Source: Nocardioides sp. dk884 (GTDB taxonomy: Bacteria > Actinomycetota > Actinomycetes > Propionibacteriales > Nocardioidaceae). From it: a DNA stretch of 64,000 nucleotides. The position numbers and the translations under genes were made by a program. This document shows positions 26,458-34,976 of this stretch, one piece after another; within the stretch, counting starts at the first letter, position 1; each line of letters starts with the position of its first letter. The stretch is taken from contig NZ_CP045649.1 in the NCBI RefSeq assembly GCF_009557055.1, forward strand, positions 3,385,501-3,449,500, read 5' to 3'. Below the pieces are notes generated by a model. That model saw nothing but the letters and a program-made list of their open reading frames with translations, did not search any database and was not told the origin of the DNA.

Positions 26458-27528
26458 GTGAGCCAGCTCTTCACCCCGATCACCCTGCGCGACGTGACCA
26501 TCCGCAACCGGGTGTGGGTCGCCCCGATGTGCCAGTACTCCGCCGTCGACGGCCTGCCGAACGACTGGCACCTGGTGCACCTCGGCTCCTTCGCCCGCGG
26601 CGGCGCGGGCCTGGTCATCAGCGAGGCGACGGCGGTGGTGCCGGAGGGGCGGATCTCCCCCGACGACACCGGGCTGTGGAACGACGAGCAGCAGGCCGCC
26701 TGGGCGCGGATCGTGGACTTCGTGCACGACCAGGGCGCCACCGCGGGCATCCAGCTCGCCCACGCGGGCCGCAAGGCCTCGACGTACTCCGGCTTCACCG
26801 GTGAGCGCGGCGCGGTCCCCGAGGCCGAGGGCGGGTGGCGACCCGTCGGCCCGTCCGCCGCGCCGTACCCCGGCCTGCACGAGCACCCCGAGCCCCTCGA
26901 CGCCGCCGGCATCGCCCGCGTCGTGAGCGCCTTCGGCGACGCCGCCGAGCGCGCCGTCGCCGCGGGCTTCGACGTGCTCGAGGTGCACGCCGCGCACGGC
27001 TACCTGCTGCACGAGTTCCTCTCCCCGCTGTCGAACCTGCGCGAGGACGAGTACGGCGGCTCCTTCGACAACCGCGTCCGCCTCCTGCTCGAGGTGGTCC
27101 GCGAGATCCGCGGCCGGGTCGCCGCCGGGGTACCGGTGCTGGTGCGCCTCTCGGCCACCGAGTGGCTCGACGACGGCTGGAGCATCGAGGACAGCGTGCG
27201 CCTGGCCGGCGTGCTGCGGGAGGAGGGCGTCGACCTCGTCGACACCTCCACCGGCGGCAACGCGCCGGCCGAGATCCCGGTCGGGCCGGGCTACCAGGTG
27301 CCGTTCGCGCGCCGGATCCGCGCGGAGGCGCAGATCCCGACCGGCGCAGTCGGGCTGATCACCGACGCCAAGCAGGCCGAGGACATCCTGGCCGACGGCT
27401 CCGCCGACGTGGTCCTGCTCGGTCGCGAGCTGCTGCGCGACCCGCACTGGCCGCTCCAGGCCGCCCGTGAGCTCGGCGAGCCCGGCGACGCCCTGTGGCC
27501 GGCGCAGTACCGCCGCGCCGCCCGCTAG
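26458..27528 (+). CDS. old-yellow-enzyme family NADH:flavin oxidoreductase (YqjM-like)
   Basis: A 356-residue FMN-binding TIM barrel. It is YqjM-like: APMCQYS (22-28) holds Cys25 and Tyr27 typical of thermophilic-like OYEs. The catalytic His pair is in EVHAAHGYLLHEFLSPLSN, and IQLAHAGRKAS and the final VLLGRELLRDPHWP are also conserved. Such enzymes reduce the C=C bond of unsaturated carbonyl compounds with NADPH, often in detoxification. The GTG at 26458 follows CAGGAG. It lies 74 bp downstream of the Ser-repeat gene and may share its transcript. The end is 15 bp from the convergent deoA. Confidence 0.93.
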   Translation: MSQLFTPITLRDVTIRNRVWVAPMCQYSAVDGLPNDWHLVHLGSFARGGAGLVISEATAVVPEGRISPDDTGLWNDEQQAAWARIVDFVHDQGATAGIQLAHAGRKASTYSGFTGERGAVPEAEGGWRPVGPSAAPYPGLHEHPEPLDAAGIARVVSAFGDAAERAVAAGFDVLEVHAAHGYLLHEFLSPLSNLREDEYGGSFDNRVRLLLEVVREIRGRVAAGVPVLVRLSATEWLDDGWSIEDSVRLAGVLREEGVDLVDTSTGGNAPAEIPVGPGYQVPFARRIRAEAQIPTGAVGLITDAKQAEDILADGSADVVLLGRELLRDPHWPLQAARELGEPGDALWPAQYRRAAR

Positions 27529-27543
27529 TCAGTACGCCGGGGC

Positions 27544-28830
27544 TCAGCCGATCCGGTCGATGATCAGCGGCGAGGGCTGGTACGCCGAGGCGTCGGGCGC
27601 CACGTCGTACCCGCCCTCCAGCGAGGCCAGCGCCCGGTCGAAGCGCTCGGGGGTGTCGGTGAGCAGGGTGAGCAGCGGCTGACCCTCGGTGACCTCGTCA
27701 CCGGGGCGGGCGTGCCACACGACGCCGGCACCGGCCTGCACCGGGTCCTCCTTGCGGGCCCGGCCGGCGCCCAGGCGCCACGCGGCGAGCCCGACCGACA
27801 TCGCGTCGAGGCGGGTCAGCACCCCGGTGGCGGGCGCGGTGACGACGTGCGACTCCTTCGCCACCGGCATCGGGGCGTCGGGGTCGCCGTCCTGGGCGCG
27901 GATCATCTCGCGCCACACGTCCATCGCCTTGCCGGAGGCGAGCACCTCGGCGGGGTCCACGTCGGTGACACCGGCGCCGGCAAGCATCTCGCGGGCCAGG
28001 GCGAGGGTCAGCTCGACCACGTCGGCCGGTCCCCCGCCGGCGAGCACCTCGACCGACTCGGCGACCTCGATCGCGTTGCCGGCGGTGTAGCCCAGCGGCG
28101 TGGACATGTCGGTGAGCAGCGCGACCGTGCGGACGCCGGCGTCGGTGCCGAGCGCGACCATGGTCTCGGCGAGCTCGCGGGCCTTCGCCAGGTCCTTCAT
28201 GAACGCGCCCGTGCCGACCTTGACGTCGAGGACCAGCGCGCCGGTGCCCTCGGCGATCTTCTTGCTCATGATCGAGGAGGCGATCAGCGGGATCGCCTCG
28301 ACGGTGCCGGTCACGTCGCGCAGCGCGTAGAGCTTCTTGTCCGCCGGGGCGAGCCCGTCGCCGGCGGCGCAGATGACCGCGCCGATCGACTCCAGCTGGG
28401 CGAGCATCTCCTCGTTCGACAGCAGCGCGCGCCATCCCGGGATCGCCTCGAGCTTGTCGAGGGTGCCGCCGGTGTGGCCCAGGCCCCGCCCGGAGAGCTG
28501 CGGTACGGCGACGCCGCAGGCGGCCACCAGCGGTGCCAGCGGCAGCGTGATCTTGTCGCCGACGCCTCCGGTGGAGTGCTTGTCGGCGGTCGGTCGCGAC
28601 AGCGTCGAGAAGTCCATCCGCTCCCCCGAGGCGATCATCGCCGCGGTCCAGCGGGAGATCTCGCGCCGGTCCATGCCGTTGAGCAGGATCGCCATCGCCA
28701 GCGCCGACATCTGCTCGTCGGCGACCGCGCCTCGGGTGTAGGCGTCGACCACCCAGTCGATCTGGCTGTCGGTGAGCGCGGTGGCGTCGCGCTTGGCGGA
28801 GATGACCTCGATGGCGTCGTGACCGGACAT
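27544..28830 (-). CDS. deoA: thymidine/pyrimidine nucleoside phosphorylase
   Basis: Splits thymidine (and possibly uridine) with phosphate. It has 428 residues; the phosphate-binding motif KHSTGGVGDK is clear, as are SGRGLGHTGGTLDKLE and the C-terminal barrel-sandwich hybrid domain (WHARPGDEVTEGQPLL). It lies ten bases after cdd on the same strand, yet a TAGGGT box overlapping the cdd stop gives it a second, leaderless promoter. Deamination by Cdd followed by phosphorolysis here yields (deoxy)ribose 1-phosphate for the mutase and DeoC. Confidence 0.95.
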   Translation of the reverse strand: MSGHDAIEVISAKRDATALTDSQIDWVVDAYTRGAVADEQMSALAMAILLNGMDRREISRWTAAMIASGERMDFSTLSRPTADKHSTGGVGDKITLPLAPLVAACGVAVPQLSGRGLGHTGGTLDKLEAIPGWRALLSNEEMLAQLESIGAVICAAGDGLAPADKKLYALRDVTGTVEAIPLIASSIMSKKIAEGTGALVLDVKVGTGAFMKDLAKARELAETMVALGTDAGVRTVALLTDMSTPLGYTAGNAIEVAESVEVLAGGGPADVVELTLALAREMLAGAGVTDVDPAEVLASGKAMDVWREMIRAQDGDPDAPMPVAKESHVVTAPATGVLTRLDAMSVGLAAWRLGAGRARKEDPVQAGAGVVWHARPGDEVTEGQPLLTLLTDTPERFDRALASLEGGYDVAPDASAYQPSPLIIDRIG

Positions 28831-28837
28831 GCCACCG

Positions 28838-28843
28838 ACCCTA
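28838..28843 (-). promoter_or_regulatory. internal leaderless-type -10 box of deoA
   Basis: TAGGGT, whose first three bases are the cdd stop codon, with seven bases to the deoA ATG. Confidence 0.5.
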
Positions 28844-29287
28844 CGCGCCGGTAGCCGGACCCCTGTCGCCCAGGGCGTCGGGCCCGAAGGCGTCCGGGAG
28901 CACCTCGGCCATCGTCCGCACGCCCACGACCGTCCACACCAGCAGGTCGTTCCCGCCGTGCTCGAAGAGCAGCTGGCGGCAGCGACCGCACGGCATGATC
29001 ACCTGCCCGGCGTCGTCCACGCAGACGAAGTGGGTCAGTCGCCCGCCTCCCCCGGCCACCAGCGAGGAGACCAGGCCGCACTCGGCGCACAGCGTCACGC
29101 CGTACCCGGCGTTCTCGACGTTGCACCCGACCACGACCCGACCGTCGTCGACCAGCGCCGCGGCGCCCACCGCGTAGCGGCTGTACGGCGCGTACGCGCG
29201 CCCCGCGATCTCGGCGGCGGCCGCCCGCAGGCGCGGCCAGGGCTCCGCGGAGGTGTCGGACGGACTGACAGCTGGGATCTGGGGCAT
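28841..29287 (-). CDS. cdd: cytidine deaminase
   Basis: A 148-residue tetrameric-type cytidine deaminase, turning (deoxy)cytidine into (deoxy)uridine. GCNVENAGYG (54-63) binds the sugar. Zinc ligands are Cys67 (in CAE, with catalytic Glu69) and Cys100/Cys103 in MPCGRCRQ. The ATG at 29287 follows GAGGAG; the frame open upstream of it has no domain. About 20 residues on each end extend beyond the core. It is first in a cdd-deoA pair and divergent from the nucleoside-type BMP lipoprotein, so import and breakdown may be controlled together. Confidence 0.95.
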   Translation of the reverse strand: MPQIPAVSPSDTSAEPWPRLRAAAAEIAGRAYAPYSRYAVGAAALVDDGRVVVGCNVENAGYGVTLCAECGLVSSLVAGGGGRLTHFVCVDDAGQVIMPCGRCRQLLFEHGGNDLLVWTVVGVRTMAEVLPDAFGPDALGDRGPATGA

Positions 29288-29510
29288 CTCGGTCTCCTCT
29301 CCCACGGGCCGCCCGCGGGAGGAACAGCGTCCCCGACCCGGCCCGACGGGGCAATCCACGCCACATCCGGGCGGTTCTAAACCCCGCAAAGGTTCCAACT
29401 CGATAACCGTTTGGCCCGAGGCGCCCCGACTGCTCACGGTGCCGGCTGACAGCGACTACGGTGCGTGCGTTGCCCCCGCTGGTGGGGGCCACCTTGATCT
29501 GGAGGCAGAT

Positions 29511-30599
29511 GTGAAGAAGTTGAGGAAGGCCGTCATCGGCAGCGTCGCGGTCCTGGCGACGTCCGGCGCGCTCGTCGCATGCGGTGAGGCACCGGAGGAG
29601 GACAACAACGAGTCCGGCAACCAGGCCAGCGACTTCCTCCCCTGCATCGTGTCCGACCAGGGCGGCTTCGACGACAAGTCGTTCAACCAGCTCGGCTACG
29701 AGGGCGTCAAGCGCGCCGCCGACGAGCTCGGCACCGACTTCATCGACGTCGAGTCCAACAGCCCCACCGACTTCGGCCCCAACCTCGAGAGCCTCGTCTC
29801 CGAGGGCTGCGACGCCATCGTGTCGGTCGGGTTCGCGCTCTCCGCCGCGACCATCGAGTCCGCCAAGGCCAACCCGGACATCGACTACATCCTGATCGAC
29901 GACCCGGCGGACGCCGACTTCGACGGCACCACCGACGCGGACAACATCAAGCCGCTTCTGTACGACACCTCGCAGGCCGCGTTCCTCGCGGGCTACGCCG
30001 CCGCCGACACCTCCAAGACCGGCGTCGTGGGCACCTACGGCGGCGAGCCGTTCCCGACCGTGACCATCTTCATGGACGGCTTCAAGCAGGGCGTCGAGTA
30101 CTACAACAAGCAGAAGAACGCCGACGTCAAGGTCGTCGGCTGGGACGGCAAGACCGGCAGCTTCACCGGCAGCTTCGAGTCCGACGGCAAGGACACCAAC
30201 ACCGCCAAGCAGCTGCTGGACCAGAACGTCGACGTCATCCTGCCCGTCGGCGGTCCGATCTACGAGGGCGCGATCACCGCGATCCAGGACTCGGGCGACG
30301 ACGTGGCGCTGGTCGGCACCGACTCCGACATCGTCGAGAAGGACCCGAAGACGGCCGACCTCGCGCTGACCTCGATCCAGAAGGCGATGGACCTGTCGAC
30401 CTACCAGGCGATCATGGACGCCGCCGAGGGCAAGTTCGACAACACGCCGTACATCGGCACCCTCGAGAACGACGGCGTCAGCATCGCGGACTTCCACAAC
30501 TGGGAGTCCAAGGTGTCCGACACCCTCGCCGATGAGCTCGACGAGATCCGCGCCGGGATCCAGGACGGCTCCATCAAGGTGAAGTCCTACCTGCAGTGA
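29511..30599 (+). CDS. BMP/PnrA-type nucleoside-binding lipoprotein
   Basis: A 362-residue lipoprotein with lipobox LVAC (Cys24) and the BMP fold (SDQGGFDDKSFNQLGYEGV, YILIDDPADADF, VGTYGGEPFPTV, ILPVGGPIYEGA). PnrA/BmpA-type proteins catch purine nucleosides for an ABC importer, and the transporter genes follow. Unlike its neighbours, its codons include many Lys, Asp and Asn, as expected of an abundant surface protein. The GTG at 29511 follows GGAGG. A GCCCCC-N6-GGGGGC hairpin (29472-29489) sits in the leader just before the ribosome site. Its own terminator separates it from the transporter genes. Confidence 0.93.
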   Translation: MKKLRKAVIGSVAVLATSGALVACGEAPEEDNNESGNQASDFLPCIVSDQGGFDDKSFNQLGYEGVKRAADELGTDFIDVESNSPTDFGPNLESLVSEGCDAIVSVGFALSAATIESAKANPDIDYILIDDPADADFDGTTDADNIKPLLYDTSQAAFLAGYAAADTSKTGVVGTYGGEPFPTVTIFMDGFKQGVEYYNKQKNADVKVVGWDGKTGSFTGSFESDGKDTNTAKQLLDQNVDVILPVGGPIYEGAITAIQDSGDDVALVGTDSDIVEKDPKTADLALTSIQKAMDLSTYQAIMDAAEGKFDNTPYIGTLENDGVSIADFHNWESKVSDTLADELDEIRAGIQDGSIKVKSYLQ

Positions 30600-30606
30600 C
30601 CTGATC

Positions 30607-30644
30607 AGGGGGGGAGGCCGACCGCGAGGTCGACCTCCCCCCTG
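30607..30644 (+). terminator. terminator after the BMP lipoprotein gene
   Basis: A long hairpin of about 15 pairs (30607-30623 with 30628-30644, loop GCGA, one C-A mismatch), followed by TTCCCTGTT. It lets the binding protein be made in excess over the transporter. Confidence 0.8.
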
Positions 30645-30723
30645 TTCCCTGTTCAATGGACACCCTGTGCACGTGTCCTTGTCCTCGGCGGTCGCGATCG
30701 CCACCGTCTCGACGTGTCCTCCC

Positions 30724-30729
30724 TAGGAT
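30724..30729 (+). promoter_or_regulatory. leaderless-type -10 box of the nucleoside transporter operon
   Basis: TAGGAT with six bases to the ATG at 30736, downstream of the terminator at 30607. Confidence 0.55.
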
Positions 30730-30735
30730 CGATCC

Positions 30736-32250
30736 ATGCAACTCGCCCTGCGCAACGTGACCAAGCGCTTCGGCAGCCTGGTCGCCAACGACCGGATCTC
30801 ACTCACCGTGGACTCAGGCGAGATCCACTGCCTGCTCGGTGAGAACGGCGCTGGCAAGTCCACCCTGATGAATGTCCTCTACGGCCTCTACCAGGCCGAC
30901 GAGGGCGAGATCGTCCTCGACGGCGAGGTCCGGCACTTCGCCGGCCCCGGCGACGCGATGGCGGCCGGCATCGGCATGGTCCACCAGCACTTCATGCTGA
31001 TCCCCGTCTTCACCGTCGCCGAGAACGTCATGCTCGGCCACGAGAAGACCGGCTTCGCCGGGTCCCTCGACCTCGAGGCCGCGCGCGCCCTGGTGCGTGA
31101 GATCTCCGAGCGCTTCGGGTTCCACGTCGACCCCGACGCGGTCGTCGAGGACCTGCCGGTCGGCGTGCAGCAGCGCGTCGAGATCATCAAGGCCCTCTCC
31201 CGCGACGCGAAGGTCCTCGTCTTCGACGAGCCGACCGCGGTGCTCACCCCGCAGGAGACCGACGAGCTGATGCAGATCATGCGCCAGCTGCGCGAGTCCG
31301 GCACCGCGATCGTGTTCATCACCCACAAGCTCCGCGAGGTCCGCGAGGTCGCCGACCGGATCACCGTGATCCGGCTGGGCAAGGTGGTCGGCGAGGCCGA
31401 GCCCACCGCCAGCAACGCCGAGCTGGCGGCGCTCATGGTCGGGCGCCCCGTCGAGCTGACCGTCCACAAGGACGCGCCGAAGCTCGGCGAGGAGGCGCTC
31501 GTCGTCTCCGGGCTGACCGTGGCCGACCAGACCGGCCTGGTCCACGTGAACGACCTCAGCTTCTCCATCCGCGCCGGCGAGGTCCTCGCCGTCGCCGGTG
31601 TGCAGGGCAACGGCCAGACCGAGCTCACCGAGGCCCTCGTCGGGCTCCAGGAGCACGTGCTGGGCTCGATCCGCCTCGATGGCAAGGAGCTCGTCGGGCG
31701 CAGCGTGCGTCAGGTCCTGGAGGCAGGCGTCGGGTTCATCCCCGAGGACCGTCAGGTCGACGGTCTGGTCGGCGCCTTCTCCATCGCCGAGAACCTCATG
31801 CTCGACCGCAGCTTCGGCGCGCCGTTCGTGCGTGCCGGCTCGGTGCAGCTGCAGACCCGCGACGAGTTCGCCCGCCAGAAGCTCGCCGACTACGACGTAC
31901 GCGCGCCCGGGATCACGACCCCCGTCGAGAACCTCTCCGGTGGCAACCAGCAGAAGGTCGTGGTGGCGCGCGAGCTCTCCCGCGACCTGCGCCTGCTGGT
32001 CGCGGCCCAGCCCACCCGCGGCGTCGACGTGGGCTCGATCGAGTTCATCCACCAGCAGATCGTGGCCACCCGCGACGCGGGAGTGCCCGTCCTGGTCGTG
32101 TCCACCGAGCTCGACGAGGTCGTCGCGCTGGCCGACCGGATCATGGTGCTCTACCGCGGCAAGATCGTCGGGATCGTGCCCGCCGACACGCCCCGCGAGG
32201 TGCTCGGCCTGATGATGACCGGAGAACGACCGGCAGGAGCCGTCGCATGA
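30736..32250 (+). CDS. nucleoside-type ABC transporter ATP-binding protein (two ABC domains)
   Basis: A 504-residue ATPase with two ABC domains in one chain, as in carbohydrate/nucleoside (CUT2-like) importers. Domain 1 has Walker A GENGAGKST (35-43), QQRVEIIKALSRDAKVLVFDEPTAVL and an intact His in THKL. Domain 2 has the degenerate Walker A GVQGNGQTE, LSGGNQQKVVVARELS, and LLVAAQPTRGVD in place of the usual Walker B. This asymmetry is normal for the family. It drives the permease pair that follows (ATGA overlap with the next gene), with the BMP lipoprotein as binding partner. Confidence 0.94.
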   Translation: MQLALRNVTKRFGSLVANDRISLTVDSGEIHCLLGENGAGKSTLMNVLYGLYQADEGEIVLDGEVRHFAGPGDAMAAGIGMVHQHFMLIPVFTVAENVMLGHEKTGFAGSLDLEAARALVREISERFGFHVDPDAVVEDLPVGVQQRVEIIKALSRDAKVLVFDEPTAVLTPQETDELMQIMRQLRESGTAIVFITHKLREVREVADRITVIRLGKVVGEAEPTASNAELAALMVGRPVELTVHKDAPKLGEEALVVSGLTVADQTGLVHVNDLSFSIRAGEVLAVAGVQGNGQTELTEALVGLQEHVLGSIRLDGKELVGRSVRQVLEAGVGFIPEDRQVDGLVGAFSIAENLMLDRSFGAPFVRAGSVQLQTRDEFARQKLADYDVRAPGITTPVENLSGGNQQKVVVARELSRDLRLLVAAQPTRGVDVGSIEFIHQQIVATRDAGVPVLVVSTELDEVVALADRIMVLYRGKIVGIVPADTPREVLGLMMTGERPAGAVA

Positions 32251-33509
32251 CCAACCCCGATCCCCAGTCCTCCCCCCAGGCCCAGGGTTCACCTCCTCCG
32301 GAGACCGAGGAGGCGCCGCGCCGTCCCGACAGCGACGACCGCGCCAACGGGCCGTGGCACCACGTGCTGCGCTCGATCACGACCGGCAACGCCATGGTCG
32401 GCGTGCTGTCCGTGCTCCTCGCGGTGCTCGTCGGCTCGGTGCTGATCCTCGCCACCAGCGAGGAGGTCCGCGAGACCGGCCAGTACCTCTTCGCCCGTCC
32501 CGGCGACTTCTTCAGCGCCGCGTGGGAGTCGATCTCCGGCGCGTACGGCGCGCTCTTCCGCGGCTCCGTCTACAACACCCGGGCCGCTGACTTCGAGACC
32601 GCGATCCGGCCGCTGACCGAGACCCTCAAGTTCGCCGGCCCGCTGATCGCCGCCGGCCTCGGTGTCGGCCTGGCGTTCCGTGCCGGCCTGTTCAACATCG
32701 GTGGCCGCGGCCAGATGCTCATCGGCGGCGCGTTCGCCGGCTGGGTGGCCATCGAGGTCGAGCTGCCGTTCCCGCTGCGGCTGATCGCCGCGGTCCTCGC
32801 GGGCATGGTCGCCGCCGGCCTGTGGGCCGGTATCGCCGGTGTGCTCAAGGCGCGCACCGGCGCCCACGAGGTGATCGTCACGATCATGCTCAACTACGTC
32901 GGCTACTACCTGGTGCTCTACGCCCTCTCCACCCAGGGCCTGCTCCAGGCGCCGGGCAGCATCAACCCGCAGTCCCTGCCGACGCCGTCCGAGGCCCAGC
33001 TGCCGCGCCTGTTCGGCGACCGTTACAACGTCCACCTCGGCTTCGTGCTCGCGCTGGTCGCCGTGGTCGTCGTGTGGTGGCTGCTCAACCGCTCGGCGAT
33101 GGGCTACCGCTTCCGCGCGGTGGGTGAGAACCCGCACGCCGCCCGCACCGCCGGCATCAACGTCGGTCGCACCTACGTGCTGGCCATGCTGTTCGCGGGC
33201 TCGCTCGTCGGCCTCGCCGCCACCAACCAGGTGCTCGGCACCGTCACCAGCGGCGTGAACGTCGGCCTCGACGCCGGGATCGGCTTCGACGCGATCACCG
33301 TCGCCCTGCTGGGCCGCTCCAGCCCGCTGGGCATCCTCGGCGCCGGCCTGCTGTTCGGCGCCTTCAAGGCCGGCGGCTTCTCCATGCAGGCATCCCAGGG
33401 CATCCCCGTCGACATCGTCCTGGTCATCCAGTCCCTCATCGTGCTGTTCATCGCCGCTCCGCCGCTGGTCCGGGCGATCTTCCGTCTGCCTGCGAAGGAG
33501 GCCAAGTGA
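32247..33509 (+). CDS. nucleoside-type ABC transporter permease 1
   Basis: A 420-residue permease of the branched BPD_transp_2 family. A hydrophilic, Pro/Glu-rich N-terminus (about 1-45) is followed by eight or more helices; GLAFRAGLFNIGGRGQMLIGGAFAGW is the conserved family stretch, and RAVGENPHAARTAGINV is the cytoplasmic coupling loop. It overlaps the ATPase gene by ATGA and the second permease by GTGA, so all three are translationally coupled. With the second permease it should form the membrane channel. Confidence 0.93.
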   Translation: MTNPDPQSSPQAQGSPPPETEEAPRRPDSDDRANGPWHHVLRSITTGNAMVGVLSVLLAVLVGSVLILATSEEVRETGQYLFARPGDFFSAAWESISGAYGALFRGSVYNTRAADFETAIRPLTETLKFAGPLIAAGLGVGLAFRAGLFNIGGRGQMLIGGAFAGWVAIEVELPFPLRLIAAVLAGMVAAGLWAGIAGVLKARTGAHEVIVTIMLNYVGYYLVLYALSTQGLLQAPGSINPQSLPTPSEAQLPRLFGDRYNVHLGFVLALVAVVVVWWLLNRSAMGYRFRAVGENPHAARTAGINVGRTYVLAMLFAGSLVGLAATNQVLGTVTSGVNVGLDAGIGFDAITVALLGRSSPLGILGAGLLFGAFKAGGFSMQASQGIPVDIVLVIQSLIVLFIAAPPLVRAIFRLPAKEAK

Positions 33510-34801
33510 GCACCACCGCCCCCGCCCCCGCCTCACCCGAGGGCACTGTCAGCGACGACCTCGCTGTCATCACCGTCGTCAGCAAGAAGACCCCGATCAT
33601 CCTGGCGGTCCTCACCCTGGCGCTGGGCGCCATGGCGCTCTTCGGCTCCCAGAGCGGCGACACCACGTTCCGCCTGTCCACCCGTAACGACTTCTTCGAG
33701 CTCCCGGACATCACCGTCCCGGCGATGACGGCGACGTGGGTGGCGGTGGTCCTGCTCGCACTGCTCACCGCGGAGTCCGCGCGCCGCTACCTGAGCCGCC
33801 GGACGACCCCCATCTGGATGGTCGTCGTGTTCGCCGCGGTGACGATGACCGGCTTCCTCACCTGGGCCGGTGCCGGCAGCACGATTCCGGTCGTCGGACT
33901 GATCGCAGGGTCGATCGCGCTCGCCGTACCGCTCATCTTCGGCGCCCTCGGCGGCGTGCTCGGCGAGCGGGCCGGCGTGGTCAACATCGCCATCGACGGC
34001 CAGCTCCTGGCCGGCGCCTTCGCGGCCGCGACCGTCGCCTCGGTGGCGGGCTCCGCGTGGGCCGGCGTCATCGGCGCCATGGGCGCCGGCGCCCTCGTCG
34101 CGCTGGTCCTCGGCATCTTCGCGATCAGCTACCACGTCGAGCAGGTCATCGTCGGTGTGGTCCTCAACGTGCTGATCATCGGCTTCACCAGCTTCATGTT
34201 CGGCCAGGTGCTGGTCCCCAACTCCGAGGCACTGAACAGCCCGCCGCGACTGGGTCCGCTCGCCATCCCGCTGCTCGGTGACATCCCGCTCATCGGGCCG
34301 GTGCTGTTCCGCCAGTCCCCGATCGTCTACCTGCTCTACATCACCGTGGCGGTGGTCGCCTGGGCGCTCTACCGCACCAAGTGGGGCCTGCGCGTGCGTG
34401 CCGTGGGCGAGCACCCCAAGGCCGCGGACACCGTCGGCATCAACGTCATCGCCACCCGCTACAAGACGGTGCTGCTCGCCGGCGCGATCGCCGGCATGGG
34501 CGGCGCGTTCTACACGCTCGTCTCGGTGCAGCAGTTCAACCGCGACATGACCAGCGGCGCCGGCTACATCGCGCTCGCCGCGGTGATCTTCGGCAAGTGG
34601 GACCCGATCCGGGCCACGCTGGCGGCGCTGCTCTTCGGCTTCGCCACCAACCTGCAGGGCGTGCTGTCGGTCATCGGCTCGCCGGTCCCCAGCGAGTTCA
34701 TGCTGATGCTGCCCTACGTCGTGACGGTCGTCGCCGTGGCAGGCCTGGTCGGCAAGTCCCGCGGCCCGGCCGCGGTCGGCCTGCCCTACAAGAAGGCCTA
34801 G
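33506..34801 (+). CDS. nucleoside-type ABC transporter permease 2
   Basis: A 431-residue partner permease of the same family. An N-terminal cytoplasmic tail (1-28) leads into several extra helices before the conserved GALGGVLGERAGVVNIAIDGQLL and RAVGEHPKAADTVGINV segments, which parallel those of permease 1. The GTG start overlaps the upstream stop (GTGA). The operon ends here with a strong hairpin at 34821 and then the locus B repeats. The substrate is inferred from the BMP protein and the nearby cdd-deoA genes. Confidence 0.93.
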   Translation: MSTTAPAPASPEGTVSDDLAVITVVSKKTPIILAVLTLALGAMALFGSQSGDTTFRLSTRNDFFELPDITVPAMTATWVAVVLLALLTAESARRYLSRRTTPIWMVVVFAAVTMTGFLTWAGAGSTIPVVGLIAGSIALAVPLIFGALGGVLGERAGVVNIAIDGQLLAGAFAAATVASVAGSAWAGVIGAMGAGALVALVLGIFAISYHVEQVIVGVVLNVLIIGFTSFMFGQVLVPNSEALNSPPRLGPLAIPLLGDIPLIGPVLFRQSPIVYLLYITVAVVAWALYRTKWGLRVRAVGEHPKAADTVGINVIATRYKTVLLAGAIAGMGGAFYTLVSVQQFNRDMTSGAGYIALAAVIFGKWDPIRATLAALLFGFATNLQGVLSVIGSPVPSEFMLMLPYVVTVVAVAGLVGKSRGPAAVGLPYKKA

Positions 34802-34820
34802 CTCCCCCAGCAACACCCTC

Positions 34821-34857
34821 GAGACCCCCGGCTCGCACCGTGCGAGCCGGGGGTCTC
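34821..34857 (+). terminator. terminator of the nucleoside transporter operon
   Basis: A perfect 17-bp stem (34821-34837 with 34841-34857) 20 bases after the last stop codon. The 22-bp repeat array starts seven bases later. Confidence 0.85.
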
Positions 34858-34864
34858 GTGCGTC

Positions 34865-34963
34865 GAGTCGAGACTCCCCGCCGGTCGAGTCGAGAGTTCT
34901 ACCGGTCGAGTCGAGACCTGGGTCGCCACAAGCGCCGACTCGGCGCACCATTGGCGCCGACTC
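34865..34963. repeat. GAGTCG phased repeats facing each other (locus B)
   Basis: GAGTCG at 34865, 34887 and 34908 (steps of 22 and 21), each within GTCGAGTCGAGA. The same core in reverse, CGACTC, is at 34936 and 34958 (step 22), the latter within the full 16-bp unit CCATTGGCGCCGACTC. So three forward and two reverse units face each other between two convergent genes. Confidence 0.92.
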
Positions 34964-34976
34964 GGCGAAAGGGAGG

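Noticed and set aside
29361..29510. Purine-type riboswitch before the BMP lipoprotein gene
   Set aside because: Only one short GC hairpin is present; the three-way junction and conserved loops of purine riboswitches are missing.
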